From the NCBI GenBank assembly GCA_902729315.2, contig LR746269.1, forward strand, positions 5,549,501-5,613,500: DNA of 64,000 nt. Direction: 5' to 3'. Of the stretch, positions 1-12,031 are shown piece by piece. Position 1 is the stretch's first letter, and every line of letters starts with the position of its first letter. A program made the translations under genes and the position numbers. Origin of the DNA: Spirodela intermedia (Eukaryota; Streptophyta; Magnoliopsida; Alismatales; Araceae). The notes beneath the pieces are model-generated. The model was given only the letters and a program-made list of their open reading frames with translations. It was not told the DNA's origin and made no database searches.

Positions 1-539
1 GTGCTGATCCTCCGCCGCGGGAGTGGCTCCGGCACCGCCTCCGACCAACGCCTAGTGAAAGACTACCGCTGTTGCGAAAGGCGAAAGCAAGTTGGCCGGT
101 ATCGATTTTAATTTTTTCCCCTTTTCCCATTTTCCCATTTTTATAACCATTCTTATTCGCCAAAATGATAACGACGTGATGATGGTTTTCCGTCCGTCCA
201 TCTAGTGAATCCAATCAATCAATATCGTCCATATAATGTTGCCTCCTTCGACTCTCATCCAACGGCTCCTGTTAAGCCACAGTAATCCCTCGACGGTTAG
301 CACGAGAGCTCGTCCACGTGGAACTGTCGTCGGCAGTGGGGCCCCTTCCACCGTTGACTTCCCACCAACACACCCTTTCCTGTTCCTCGTCCATTTTTGC
401 CCATCTTTCTTCAGCTCAAGCCTCTATCCATGCTAGTGTTTATACTAATTTTAATAAAATAGTCAATTTTTGGCACCATAAATATAACTAGATAGATCGT
501 AAGCTTAGACCATATATATGACCAAAAAAGCATATATAA

Positions 540-1480
540 GAGATCCATGGTAATACTAATTTTGTCTATGTTCACTCGTATAACACATATGCCTTGTGCA
601 TGAGAATGTACACGATTAATTACATCACATGATATGATTCCAGCTATGTTTCAGATATTTTCCTTTTTTATTGATATTTATTTATTTACTAAAGAAGGAA
701 CTATACTAAAAAAATAACTTAAAAATCGAATTGACTTTTTAATCGTAGAACTTATCACGCAGCTAGTGTAGTTGAGAGAAATAAAATGCACTAATTATTC
801 GACAATATTTATATTTATGTATGTGTGATACTATAATCAAATGTATGTATAAACCAAAAAAATAATTATATTAGACATCCATGATACCAATGATGCTGTC
901 AATTTGAGCATCACGCATATAATTCCAACAAATGGCAGTCTTAAGATGTTTTTTTGTTTTTTCATACATTTTCCATTTTTTCGTTGATATTTATTTATTT
1001 GCTAAAAAAGTAACTTAAAGCTAGAGTTTGACTTTCTCTCGTACGACTTGTCACGAAGTTAGAGTAGTTATGGCAAATAATATGCACAGATTGTCGTAGA
1101 TATAAATGTAGTCAACTTTCTCTCATACAATGTTTCTATAAATGTATGCTAATATACTAGATTATTGTACTTTATGCCATTTATTACCATAAAAGTGCAT
1201 TTACAAAAGATATATTATACGACTAATGTAGTCAATTTCGTCATCACGCACGTTGTTTATACAAAATATCAAAGTAGCTGACATGTTCCAAAGATATTAT
1301 TTTTGAGAAATAAAGCCACGTAAATGTAATTAATTTATATTCGTTTATTTATTAATCTTATTTATGAAAAAAAAGGAGCTATAGTCGAGCATTTTATCAT
1401 AGATCTTATCACGAAATTAATAAAGTTATGGCGAATAACGGGTACAAATTATCCGACAATATTTCTATAAATGTCCGACT
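540..1480. repeat. Diverged tandem repeat, about three copies of 300-350 bp
   Basis: Three blocks share the same order of short motifs. Each has a 'gat(a/c)acgca..attcc' type start, then a T-rich run with 'gatatttatttattt' (about 665, 980 and 1335), then 'ctaaaaaagtaac'-like sequence. Next comes 'cttatcacg.a.tta..gtagtta' (about 750, 1050 and 1405), and last 'attatccgacaatattt' (about 797 and 1450). The copies are AT-rich and strongly diverged, so this is an old duplication. No coding potential is seen. Confidence 0.5.
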
Positions 1481-1592
1481 TTGACTTTCTGTGGACGGGC
1501 CGGGGGTTGGACTCATTTCCCCCTTGTCGGGTGAGGTGGTACGAGACACGTGTGGCCGAGGAGGGGAAGCGATCGTGCTGGAGCTTCTAAAA

Positions 1593-1604
1593 TGTTCTGG
1601 AAGT
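1593..1604 (+). promoter_or_regulatory. Heat-shock-element-like site upstream of ClpB
   Basis: The inverted pair TTCtgGAA lies at 1595-1602, about 130 bases before the ClpB start codon, and the preceding triplet AAA at 1590-1592 is one mismatch from a third GAA module. Heat-shock factors bind alternating nGAAn/nTTCn modules, and plant ClpB genes are heat-induced. Two perfect modules plus an imperfect one is a weak but sensible site. Confidence 0.4.
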
Positions 1605-1728
1605 TATGTCTTCCTCTTCCTCCCCAAGAAATCGTTTTATTGCGCCTAGGCGAGGGAGAAAGAAGGGTGGAGTCGAGTTATTTCAATTTCCTCGGAAAAG
1701 GAGTTGACGGTCCTGTGGAAAGAAGGCG

Positions 1729-4700
1729 ATGGCAACGAGGACAACAGTTCGGCTCGCGAGGTCGGCCTGCGCTTCCGCGAGGGCCAGCCGCCGCTCCTCA
1801 CCGCATCTCCAGTCCGCCAGTCCCTGTTCTTTCGCTGCGGCGCATCATGGCTCTGGTGTGGGCAGCGTTAGTCCGCCCGTGCCGTCCTCTGGAAGAAGAG
1901 AGCTCGTGTATGGCTTGTGCTCAGGTGGCGGGTGCCGCGGTGGTTTGCTGGCGCGGCAGTTCCATTCCACTACTCCTTCCCAGTCCAGCTACAACAATGC
2001 AGCTCAGGTCCCTCCCCACATCTCTTGTTTGCTGTTTTCGTATTCGTACGTCTATCACTCGCATTTCTCTGCAAGTCGAGGCAAAGCCTACTGAGATTTA
2101 TTGAACTTTATGTGTTTGTTATTTTTTTGGCCATTTTTTCGTTAGTTTTTTTTCCACGAGGAGGTATGTGAAGGAAAAGAGGGAGCCTCGAGTAAGTGAT
2201 TGGTCGCCGCACCTCGTTCGAGTGAAATTGTTAATTATTCTCCTTTATGGACTATTCGCATCGTTACCGACTGATGGCATCCTTCCCCGTTGTTTTCATT
2301 CCATGCGGAAAATGAATGGTAAGATGGGTATTGTATGCAAGCAAGGGATGTGCTCAGTCCGTCTGTAAATGGGCCATTGGGGTGTTCGCGAACAAAATAT
2401 CATTTCGGAAGATGCAGAAGTACTTTTGGATGCCTGTAACTTATTTCGTTCGTTTCACCGTCAGCTTTTGAAATGTGAAAGTTGAGAAGTAATAATTCGT
2501 CAAAGTGTGAAGTGTGGGTTGCTGGTTTAGATGCTTTCGTAAAGACTATGAAGAAATAAGATATGGGGCAAACTGAAGTTGATTGCCATGATATGGGAGT
2601 GAATCTGGTATCATTTCGAACCTGGCTTTTCATTTGTATCTCGCAGACTCTACAGAGTGAGATGGATTATAATTACCTGCAACCAGAAGGCTGTTAAGAG
2701 TATGAATACAAGGTTTTTTATGATTTATGGAGATACGAAATCAGTTCGACTTCTCTTGCTTTTTGCTGCTATTAATTCCCGAGATTTTGTCTCGTTGAAT
2801 ATCTTTCTTGCAAGAAAAATGAAAGCTGTTGTCTTATATTCCTTTAATGTCGTTCCATGTACATCATAAAGATTTGTAACCAATTTTTAAGGATATTTTA
2901 CTTCACCTGCGAAGCCTCCTACAAGCGGCTGCGTTGATAAATTTTGTGCTACTTCCATCTAGTCCTGGAATCAATTAGTTCAAATGTTGAGTTAGTGTGA
3001 GACTTTAGCTCGAGCTTTATGTTGTTTCAAACTAGCATATGTATATATTTCTAATCATGTATTTCGAAATCAACGTCCCTTAATCCAGCTTTAGATTCTA
3101 TTCAGTTAGAATGAATAACTGACCTGCAAGGAGCTGCTAATTGCATTGTTCATTAAAACTTCTTAGATCATTTTTTTTTAAAAGTTAGGTTTTTTTTCTA
3201 ACAGATCAGTCAATCCGATTTTACCGAAATGGCATGGGAGGGGATCGTTGGTGCAGTTGAGGCAGCAAGGCAAAACAAACAACAAATAGTGGAATCTGAG
3301 CATTTGATGAAAGCTCTTCTAGAGCAGAAGGATGGCTTGGCTCGTAAGATATTTACAAAGGCTGGGATTGACAACACTTCTGTGTTACAGGCTACTGATC
3401 AATTTATCTCCCAGCAGCCCAAGGTACAACATTAAATCGCCTTTACCTTCGTCACACACGATGACTGGAAATCTTGGTTTAGCTATGGTTTCTAACTTGT
3501 GAGTACTCTAGGTAACTGGTGACATCAGTGGGCCAATATTGGGTTCAAGTCTTGGTTCTCTCATAGACAGTGCCAAAAAGCATAAAAAAGATTTGGCAGA
3601 TGATTTCCTTTCTGTCGAGCATCTTATCTTATCATTCCATAATGATAAGAGATTTGGCCTACAATTATTGAAGAATCTCCAACTTTCCGAGGAACAGCTA
3701 AAGGATGCCATCTTAGCAGTGCGGGGAAATCAAAGAGTTACTGATCAAAGTAAGTGTACTTTGTTGTACTCTATCCATTTTATGGCTCCATATTGTAATT
3801 TATTTGACCGATTATGGTTGTAAAATAATTTCTACATCTTTGACACCTTTCCCCGCTAGTTTCAGTGAATAAAGTTGAACTCATGAAATTCACTTTTTGT
3901 GAATATTATATATCAATTTTCATTCATGTGAATTACCGCACTCATGAACTGCCTTGATGGCCATATCCCATCAGTTTGTAATTGGTCTCTGAGGATTTCA
4001 GTTTCGATGAATAGAATCGTCTGAATCTCCGATGAAATTTCATAGACAACAGAAATCAGATTTGTTGTCAATCAAGAAGTCAAGAATTGAATCGATGTTA
4101 CTAAATTCTGTCCACAAGGGGTTCCAGCTATATATGTCATCTCCTGATGCTTTATGAGCTATGTTTGATGTTGTATTAGTTTTGTACGTAATGATTCTTT
4201 TGGGGTATTTATGATCGTTGATTGTAATGATTACCTTGTTGTTCAAGATCATTATTATTTACAATTATTTAGTTAAAATTCGCTGTTGTAATGATTATTT
4301 GTTTTCTCTCTCCTTTTTATATTAATTGAAGGGTTTTAAAATTTTCTCTTTATTTTCTGTTCTTTTCTCTTTTTCGTGTCCCACAATATGCATTGATATG
4401 TATCCTGTTCTTTTAAATGTAGATCCCGAAAGCAAATACCAGGCCCTTGAAAAGTACGGAAATGACCTGACTGAGCTTGCTAAACGCGGTAAGTTGGACC
4501 CCGTCATTGGCCGAGATGACGAGATACGGCGTTGTATTCAGATATTATCAAGGAGAACCAAAAACAACCCTGTCATAATTGGTGAGCCTGGTGTTGGGAA
4601 AACTGCCATCGCTGAAGGGTATTCATTTTTTCTTTTTAAAGAGATGCTACATTTCGCTATTCAACTAATTCTTTTTTTATCTAGATCCTACATGTTCATG

Positions 4701-7700
4701 TGCATTTGTGAGTGGGCAGTGTGTCTTGTAATAACGATGAAGGTGACTCTCAGGATTTTGAGAGCTCTGAGATCGTTGAATCATCTCAGGATTATGGTCT
4801 CTATTGCTCTTGTTTGGGGATTTTCTATGGAGATTTTCATGCTTGTAGGTTCGTGTATCTAATTTTTCGTACTTGTGTCTTTGTGGCACCCTCCTCTATA
4901 AAAATAGAAAGTGCTCATGTAACTTAACGGGAGGGGTAGAGGGGGAGGGACAAGGAAAGAAATCACAGTTGTGTCATGATTTCTATATCCCTTTTAAAAC
5001 CACTTTGATTCGTCCAAGTAGTGCAAGGCAAAAGCGTGATCATGTTGTCACGTCTGAAAAATCTAGGTTTTCTATGGCACCGCCCAAAAGTCTCTTTTTT
5101 GTCAAGCCGAATCCTTTTAGTGCAGCCGTCCAAAGGGTAATCATATCTCATGGTAAGTGGGAAAAGCTCTACATCTAGCCAATGCCTTGAATTCAGATCC
5201 TCAGAGAAGTCATGGCTCGAATGATATGTGTTCAAGATAGTATGGTGAAGAATAGTCGATCCATCCCCATTCCTCAAATCTGCTAAAATTGCTTTGCATT
5301 GCCAAAGGGGACGACGGTTCAAATCGTCGCTTAATATTATTCTGAAATTGTGACCTGAATCTCATTTGTCTGTATGCAGATTAGCTCAGCGGATCGTGCG
5401 CGGTGATGTCCCCGAACCTTTGTTGAACAGGAAGGTTAGCTTCCCTTTGTAAGCCCACATGTTCTTTATGTCTCACTTGTTCCAGCAGCATCTTCAACAG
5501 ATATATGAAAAAAAAGAAAAATATATTTCACCCCGGAGATCTCATGAATTTATTACTATTATTCACTGTTCTTTCCTTTTTTGTTCTCTTCTGTTCGATT
5601 TCACCGGAGTTATCTTTCTTCTACGAATCTGTGTGATTAACGCTTGCTGATTCTCAATGGTCCTTTGATCAAGTGGGCTTTGTCCTTGCCTGTACCCTTC
5701 ATCTTGTTTTCTAAAAGAAAGCACAATTTCAGAGATTTTAGCATAATGTCATCATTTAGTACACACGACTTGCCGAGAGAGGATGAACACCATGCATAAC
5801 TTTCACCTTGCACCTAATTAAAACGGTTGAATGAACCAGGGAGGCAACAGCATTGCACACACACGTGTATGATCACGGCTTGCCTTCCCTTGTGCGCCTT
5901 GAAACCCTAGTACTGATTAGCTTCTATCATTGTACGGCAGGTTCTTCCTTATGCGTTTGCTTCTTGCCACTCTGATAAATATAATCGCTTTTGCATTGGG
6001 CCTTCTCGCAGCTGATCTCATTAGATATGGGCTCATTAATAGCTGGCGCCAAATTTCGTGGGGACTTCGAGGAAAGGCTGAAAGCCGTCCTGAAAGAAGT
6101 CACTGCTTCCAACGGACAGATCATCTTATTTGTTGATGAGATCCATACAGTCGTCGGTGCAGGTAATCATTTTTCTTGTTATTATCATTATTTTTTTATA
6201 TAGAAATGATCGTATTATCGTGGGTTGACCATGGATAGGAGCCACTGGGGGGGCGATGGACGCCAGCAACCTGCTGAAACCGATGCTGGGGAGAGGAGAG
6301 CTGCGCTGTATCGGAGCGACCACATTGAACGAGTACAGAAAGTATATCGAGAAGGATCCTGCTCTGGAGCGTAGATTCCAACAGGTATTCTGTGGTCAAC
6401 CCTCTGTGGAAGACACCATCTCCATCCTCCGTGGACTGCGCGAACGCTATGAGCTTCATCATGGCGTTAAGATCTCCGACAGCGCCCTCGTTTCGGCCGC
6501 CGTTCTTTCTGATCGTTACATCACTGAGCGGTTCTTGCCCGATAAAGGTAAAAGAAAAAAGAAAGAGTCTGTGGACTCTACGCGCCGTGGGGGGGTTCTT
6601 GTTCTTGTTTAATCTCGCGGCTTTCTTTCTTGCAGCGATCGATCTCGTTGATGAGGCGGCGGCGAAGCTGAAGATGGAGATCACTTCGAAACCCACCGAG
6701 TTGGATGAGGTGGACAGAGCCGTGTTGAAGCTGGAGATGGAGAAACTGTCCCTGAAGAACGACACGGACAAGCCGTCCAAGGAACGGCTCAGCAAGCTGG
6801 AAGCAGACCTGGCCGCCCTCAAGCAGCAGCAGCAGGAGCTCTCCCAGCATTGGGAGCACGAGAAGGCCCTCATGACTCGGATCAGATCCATCAAAGAAGA
6901 GGTGAGAAAAAAAAACCCCAACAATGATCGAAACCCAGAAAAGTTCCTGTTGACTTCCTTGCTTAAATTCAGGTCGACCGGGTCAACTTAGAAATGGAGG
7001 CAGCTGAGCGGGAGTACGACTTGAGCCGGGCGGCGGAACTCAAGTACGGGACGCTGATAAGCCTCCAGAAGCAGCTGGAAGAGGCCGAGAAGAATCTAGC
7101 CGAGTTCCAAGAATCGGGGAACTCGATGCTCCGCGAAGAAGTCGCTGACTTTGACATCGCGGAGATCGTGAGTAAGTGGACGGGCATCCCCATCTCGAAC
7201 CTTCAGCAGTCGGAGAGGGACAAGCTGGTCCTCCTGGAACAGGTCCTCCACCGGCGGGTCGTGGGCCAGGACATCGCCGTCAAATCCGTGGCTGACGCCA
7301 TCCGACGGTCCAGAGCGGGCCTCTCGGACCCCAACCGGCCCATCGCGAGCTTCATGTTCATGGGCCCCACCGGCGTTGGCAAGACGGAGCTCGCCAAGGC
7401 CCTCGCGGGCTACCTCTTCAACACGGAGACCGCGCTCGTGAGGATCGACATGAGCGAGTACATGGAGAAGCACGCCGTCTCCCGACTTGTGGGAGCGCCG
7501 CCAGGGTACGTGGGCTACGAGGAGGGCGGGCAGTTGACCGAAGTCGTCCGCCGCCGGCCCTACTCTGTGGTCCTCTTCGACGAGATCGAGAAGGCCCATC
7601 ACGACGTCTTCAACATCCTGTTGCAGCTGCTGGACGACGGGAGGATCACCGATTCGCAGGGGAGGACCGTCAGCTTCACCAACTGCGTCGTCATCATGAC

Positions 7701-7970
7701 CTCCAACATTGGGTCCCACTTCATACTGGAAACCCTCAGGAACACCCAGGACACCAAGGACGCGGTCTACGAGCTGATGAAGAGGCAGGTGTTGGAGTTG
7801 GCTAGGCAGACCTTCCGCCCCGAGTTCATGAACCGCATCGACGAGTACATCGTCTTCCAGCCCCTCGACTCCAAGGAAATCTCCCGCATCGTAGAAATAC
7901 AGGTAATAAATGCAACTACAAATCTCTCTTCTATTTGGGCTCCCCTTCTGGTTTTGGTTGTGGTTAGAGA

Positions 7971-8016
<46 letters not shown>

Positions 8017-8418
8017 AATTCTGTCTTGCTCTTTCTTCTTCTGGTGGGGTTCTCTAGTTCCTTCTGATGGGTTCTTGTTTGTTTTGTGATTGGTTGTGGT
8101 GGGCAGCTGGGGAGACTGAGGGAGAGGCTGAAGCAGAGGAAGATCGAGCTGGAGTACACGAGGGAGGCGGTGGCGCTGTTGGGCACGTTGGGGTTCGATC
8201 CCAACTTCGGGGCGAGGCCGGTGAAGAGGGTGATCCAGCAGATGGTGGAGAACGAGATCGCTCTCGGGGTGCTGAAAGGTGACTTCAAGGAGGACGATTC
8301 CGTCGTCTTGGACGCCGACCACTCCCCTCAGTCAACGGATCACCCGGCTCACCCTCGACTGGTCATCCGGAAGCTGGACAACGCCTCCCCTCGAGACACC
8401 CTCGTGGTCAACAACTGA
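1729..8418 (+). CDS. CLPB4: ClpB-type AAA+ disaggregase (HSP100), mitochondrial type
   Basis: This is an ATP-driven chaperone that threads aggregated proteins through a hexameric ring together with the HSP70 system. Exons are 1729-2007, 3205-3423, 3512-3749, 4423-4618, 5380-5434, 6012-6162, 6239-6547, 6636-6901, 6973-7902 and 8107-8418. They join in frame to 984 residues, the usual length for the family. Residues 1-93 are rich in Arg, Ser and Ala and contain RQFHSTTPS, typical of a mitochondrial presequence. Exons 2-3 carry the Clp N-domain ([17 protein letters not shown]). The first Walker A, GEPGVGKT, is at about 299-306, followed by Walker B ILFVDEIH. Exons 8-9 encode the coiled-coil middle domain that separates ClpB from other Clp ATPases. 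The second Walker A, GPTGVGKT, is at about 702-709. Intron 9 contains a (CT)n run. The start is the ATG opening the presequence. Choice of mitochondrion over plastid is inferred from the presequence alone. Confidence 0.95.
4930..5335 (-). other. Unexplained open frame inside ClpB intron 4
   Basis: Within intron 4 of ClpB, the minus strand carries an uninterrupted frame of about 119 codons (5322 to 4963), although the surrounding intron is full of stops. The segment also differs in composition from the flanking intron. It ends in a short inverted repeat, CGACGGTTCAAATCGTCG, at about 5308-5325. I do not recognise the product. An inserted organelle or transposon fragment is the likeliest explanation, but that is inference. 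Confidence 0.3.
7973..8013. repeat. (CT)n microsatellite in ClpB intron 9
   Basis: An uninterrupted CT dinucleotide run of about 40 bases lies in the last ClpB intron, upstream of the 3' splice site at 8106. It may serve as an extended polypyrimidine stretch but probably has no specific role. Confidence 0.9.
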
Positions 8419-9481
8419 CCTACGTATACTCTCTCTCTCTCTAAGGCATTATGTATATATATATGGGTGTGGATTTTCTCATGGGCTGCTGCGGTCCCGA
8501 CTAGGAAGCTCGGGTGTATATCCGCCGCTGGTTCTAGCGGAGGGAAGCCAGTGAGTCAACTGAGCATGTCTTTTTCCGAGTTATAACATCAATCTTGAAA
8601 TCACGGGGGCTTTTTTTATCATAAATGGAGATATTCTACTTTAAAACAGGCACCCATCTCTCATCTCGTGTCGTGACCTGATGTTGCCCCGGTTCCGTTG
8701 TTTTCAGAGACTCGGGTCAATGAGTTGATAGCCCATTGACCAAAACCTCGACTCTCAGTCAAACCCCTGACTCGTGGAGGAGACACATTCCACCGACAAG
8801 CCGGGCCTTCCGAAGGTCTGACGTCACGTGACAACTCGTTTCCGCGACTGATGTGCCCACCCGACACGACGAGGCCTCGGATTTCCTCCCCTCTCTCACG
8901 TCTTCGATTCCCCCATTGACATCAGAATCTGGACCTGACGAGACGCTTCCCCTGGAATTATTTAAATCTCTCGGCATTTCCAAGATGCCCATCAAACCCG
9001 GGATTAGCCTCGGCTTAGAGAGAGAAAGAGAGAAAGAGAGAAAGAGAGAAAGAGAGAGAGAGAGTACGGCCACGTGGCGAAATTATCATAGTCTATTATT
9101 GTAGATTTATCTAATCATCAGTGATTGACAAAAGCGACGCATTGCATGTGGTGATTAGTTTGTAGACGTCCAGGTAATTATTTATTTACTTATTTTAGGT
9201 CGGAAAACAAGCTTGCTCCGATCAGTTTGTGCAAATCGAGATCTACGATCTTATATCCGTAGAGGTTTCTAGATCCCGTTGGAATATTCTAAGACTAACC
9301 TGAGCGCGCTTTAGTTTCTTACTCTGTATGGCGATCTGATCTCCCCCCCCCACCAGCCCACTCGCGGTCGTCTTGCAGGAGCTCTGCCTCGTAATCTGTG
9401 AAGCTCTCTGCCTCTGAGTCCCCTTCCAACCTCTCTCTCTCTCTCTAGGCAGAGCCTACCATGTGATAGCTGACAGTGGGA
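8419..9481. other. Intergenic region between ClpB and the ARM-repeat gene
   Basis: I see no gene here. It holds the ClpB 3' flank with short CT and AT runs (8431-8465). Next come several TTGAC/GTCAA W-box cores at 8700-8770, a (GAGA)n tract at 9018-9063, and the leader of the next gene with a CT run at 9431-9447. Confidence 0.6.
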
Positions 9482-11138
9482 ATGGCGAAATGCGGCCAGG
9501 ATACAATAGGGTCGATCCTGCTGGAGAACGCCGGTGGAGGTGGCGGGTTCCGCCTGTGGGCGATCATTTCCCCCCGGGCGGCGTTCGGGAGGAAGCTCGT
9601 GAACGGCCTGGTCTGCGGCGGCGGTTTCGGAGCGCGAGCTCCGACGAGGAAGAAGAGGCCGATCGGTGCTCCGTCTCCTCCCAGTGAAGCCGGATCGGAG
9701 CGGCTGTCGGAGCTGCTGAAGGCGGAGATGTCGTCGGAGTCCGAATCAGAGGAGGAGGATGCAGCCCCTGAGGAGGTTCAGAGAGCTGTCGAGAGGCTGC
9801 GAGAGGGAGATCGGGGGAGGGAGGCGGCGGCGGAAGTGAGGAGGCTGGCCAAGGACGATCCGGCGGCGAGGGAGAGCTTAGGGAGGCTCGGCGCGATCCC
9901 TTTCCTGGTCGGCATGCTCAGTTGTGTGGACGTGCATCTGCAAGTGGAATCCCTCTACGCTCTCCTCAATCTCGGCATCGCCAATCTCCAGTAAACACCT
10001 GCTCTGGTTCTTCTCCCTGTCTCTTTCCGTTCTCCCTGCTAAATTTACCGAACTGGTTCCATCTTCTTCTTCTTCTTGTTCCTCCTCCTCCTCATCATCT
10101 TCTTCTTCTTCTTTCTCCTCCTCCTCATCATCAACATCATCTTCTTCTCCTTCTTTCTTCTCCTCTTCATCATCTTCTTCGTTTTCTTCTTCTTCTTCCA
10201 GGAACAAGGCGGCTATAGTATCATCGGGAGCCCTGCACAAGATGCTGGCCCTCGTCGGCGACGGGGGAGCTCCTCCGCCTGTGGCGGCGGCCGTCGCCGC
10301 CAATCTCCTCGCCCTGAGCGCTCCCGACTCCAACAAGCCCCTCATCGGCTCCTCCGCCGCCATCCCCTTCCTCCTCCACACCTTCCGCCACGCCGCCGGG
10401 CAGCCCAGAGAAGACGCCCTCCGCGCCCTCTTCAACCTCTCCATCGCCGCCGTGAACCTCCCCACCCTCGTCGCCGCCGGCCTCGTCCCCGAACTCCTCG
10501 ACGCCGCCGTCAACGTCGACCACCCGGAGCTCACAGAGCGAGCACTCGCCGTCCTCTGCAACGTTGTCTCCTCGCCGGAGGGGAGGGCGGCGGTAGGCCG
10601 CTCGCCGGCGGCGTTCCAGACCCTGGCGGAGGTTCTCGGCTGGTCCGACGCCCCCCGTTGCCAGGAGCTGGCGGCGCAAATCCTCACGGTGATGGCTTAC
10701 AAGGAGTACGAAGCGAGGGCGGCGATGGCGGCGGAGGGAATCGTCTCCTCCCTGTTGGAGCTCACCCTGCTGGGCTCTGACGAGGCGCAGAAGAGGGCGT
10801 CGAGAATTCTGCAATTCCTGATCGTCGGCGACAAGGCGAAGAAGCCCTCGGCGGCGGTGTCTGCGCCGCTGTCGAAGGAGGAGGGAAGGTCGCCGGAGGA
10901 GGAGGAGATGAGTGAGGAGAGGAAGGCGGTGAAGAAGCTGGTGAAGCAGAGCTTGCAGAGCAACATGAGGCGGATCGTGCGCAGGGCGAACCTTCCGCAG
11001 GATTTCTCTCCGTCAGAGAAGACGAAGTCCCTCGTCGTCGCCGGCGGCGGCGGCTCCTCCTCCTCCAAGAGTCTACCCGTCTGGAGCGCCGCCGAGCTCA
11101 GAGGAAAGCCCTGGTTGTCTCTCTCCTCCCTCCCATAG
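9482..11138 (+). CDS. Armadillo-repeat protein (U-box-like ARM family without U-box)
   Basis: Two exons, 9482-9990 and 10202-11138, join in frame (split codon CA|G) to 481 residues. The N-terminus (MAKCGQDTIGSILLE) and an acidic stretch (SSESESEEEDAAPEEV) precede armadillo-like helices from about residue 95 to 370. Examples are LGAIPFLVGMLSCVDVHLQV, EDALRALFNLSIAAVNLPTL and LTERALAVLCNVVSSPEG. The C-terminal tail contains KKLVKQSLQSNMRRIVRRAN, also typical of this plant group. No U-box is present, so an E3 ligase role is not supported; a protein-binding scaffold is the safe reading. The intron at 9991-10201 is a CTT/CTC-rich tract that happens to stay open in one frame. The ATG at 9482 matches the family N-terminus; the GTG two codons earlier is not needed. 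Confidence 0.88.
10060..10201 (+). repeat. (CTT)n/(CTC)n trinucleotide tract filling the ARM gene intron
   Basis: Nearly the whole 3' two-thirds of the 211-base intron consists of CTT, CTC and CAT triplets leading to the acceptor at 10200-10201. Because the triplets lack stops, the genomic frame reads through as a Ser-rich stretch, which is misleading for gene prediction. Confidence 0.85.
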
Positions 11139-12031
11139 CCGACGATCTCTCTGTCTCTGTCCACGCATGAGGGACGATGCCTGGAGATATCATTTGTTTA
11201 ATAAACAGGCCTCTTCTCTGTCTAGCCCCCTCTGCTCCATTTCGTCCGTCCACCGCAGTGCAGGGGAAGAGGACAGACTAAGGGAACTTCTCGGTTTCCG
11301 TCGCCATGCCTGTAGCTTCAGCAGAGCTCCCTCTCTCTCCTCTTTCTCGTTTCTCCAACCGAATTGGGATAACAGCCAATCATGTAATGCCGCATGGCAT
11401 TTCACACGTCATCTCTTCGCAGCGTTATTGGGCCAGACTGGTCAGTCGGGCCCAATTATAAGCCCTTAAATTATCCTCTCTGTACATTTGTCTATTTGTC
11501 TGCCTGTCACTGGCTCCTTCATCAGACTTGGAATGCCAACCAATCATATGTCGCCACATGGCATTCAAAGTCAGCCCATTCGAACTCCGAGGCATCCCTT
11601 TGCAGCTCATTGGACCTTACCGGCCCACGAAGCGGCCAGCCAGCTGGGCCGATATAAGCCCATAAACCATCCTCCTGGGTCGTACTAGCCCCCGATAATT
11701 GTTCCCAAAAAAGAAAACAAAGCGTACCGAATCTCAAAAATAATGAAATATACATATTCAAAATTAATGGGCCGGGCCAGCTAAAAGCCCGTAAAAGGGA
11801 TCTGGGCCACTGAAGAAGAAAAAAGCTAGAGAGAGAACGGGGCCGGAGACATTTCCATGGCATACAGAGGGCAACAAAATTACTAAATATATACCCTGCA
11901 ACGTCCATTAAAACTCACGAAAGTTACAGTTCAGATATCCACTTCACCGGGAGATCACAAGCAACCAAAAGAATTATGGCGATGGAGAACCAAAAGAAAA
12001 AAATCAAGAGAGAGAACGGCTTTTGACTCTG
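11139..12031. other. Intergenic region between convergent ARM and UBP genes
   Basis: I recognise no gene. The region contains the ARM 3' flank, a diverged tandem duplication (11363-11677), and TGGGCC/GGCCCA motifs on both strands around 11431-11455, 11616-11660 and 11768-11806. Confidence 0.55.
11363..11677. repeat. Diverged two-copy tandem duplication (about 165-bp unit)
   Basis: Copy one (about 11363-11480) and copy two (about 11528-11677) share, in order: 'GCCAATCAT' / 'ACCAATCAT'; 'gcatggcatttca' / 'acatggcattcaa'; 'ttcgcag.g.tattgg' / 'tttgcagctcattgg'; 'gggcc.a.tataagccc' and 'atcctc'. The retained CCAAT and TATAAGCCC blocks make each copy look like a small promoter unit. Confidence 0.55.

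Larger units (their letters stand above)
1..1728. other. Intergenic region upstream of the ClpB gene
   Basis: I see no supported gene here. Bases 200-430 are GC-richer and promoter-like, with a palindromic G-box core CACGTG at 315-320 inside CCACGTGG; it may belong to a gene beyond the left edge. Bases 480-1480 are AT-rich and contain diverged tandem copies (see the repeat entry). Bases 1490-1728 are the likely ClpB promoter and leader. Confidence 0.6.

Noticed and set aside
1550-2104. A 184-codon frame overlapping ClpB exon 1
   Set aside because: It is in a different frame from the presequence that splices in phase to the conserved Clp N-domain.
5305-5330. T-arm-like sequence GGTTCAAATCG suggesting a tRNA
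   Set aside because: No acceptor stem, D-arm or anticodon arm of the right spacing precedes it.
7096-8322. A 408-codon minus-strand frame opposite ClpB
   Set aside because: Its codons mirror the GC-rich ClpB exon 9, and it runs across the CT microsatellite in the intron as Arg-Glu repeats.
9924-11138. A 404-codon plus-strand frame through the ARM intron
   Set aside because: It starts in another frame of exon 1 and is open only because the intron is made of CTT/CTC triplets; the spliced model gives the conserved ARM sequence.
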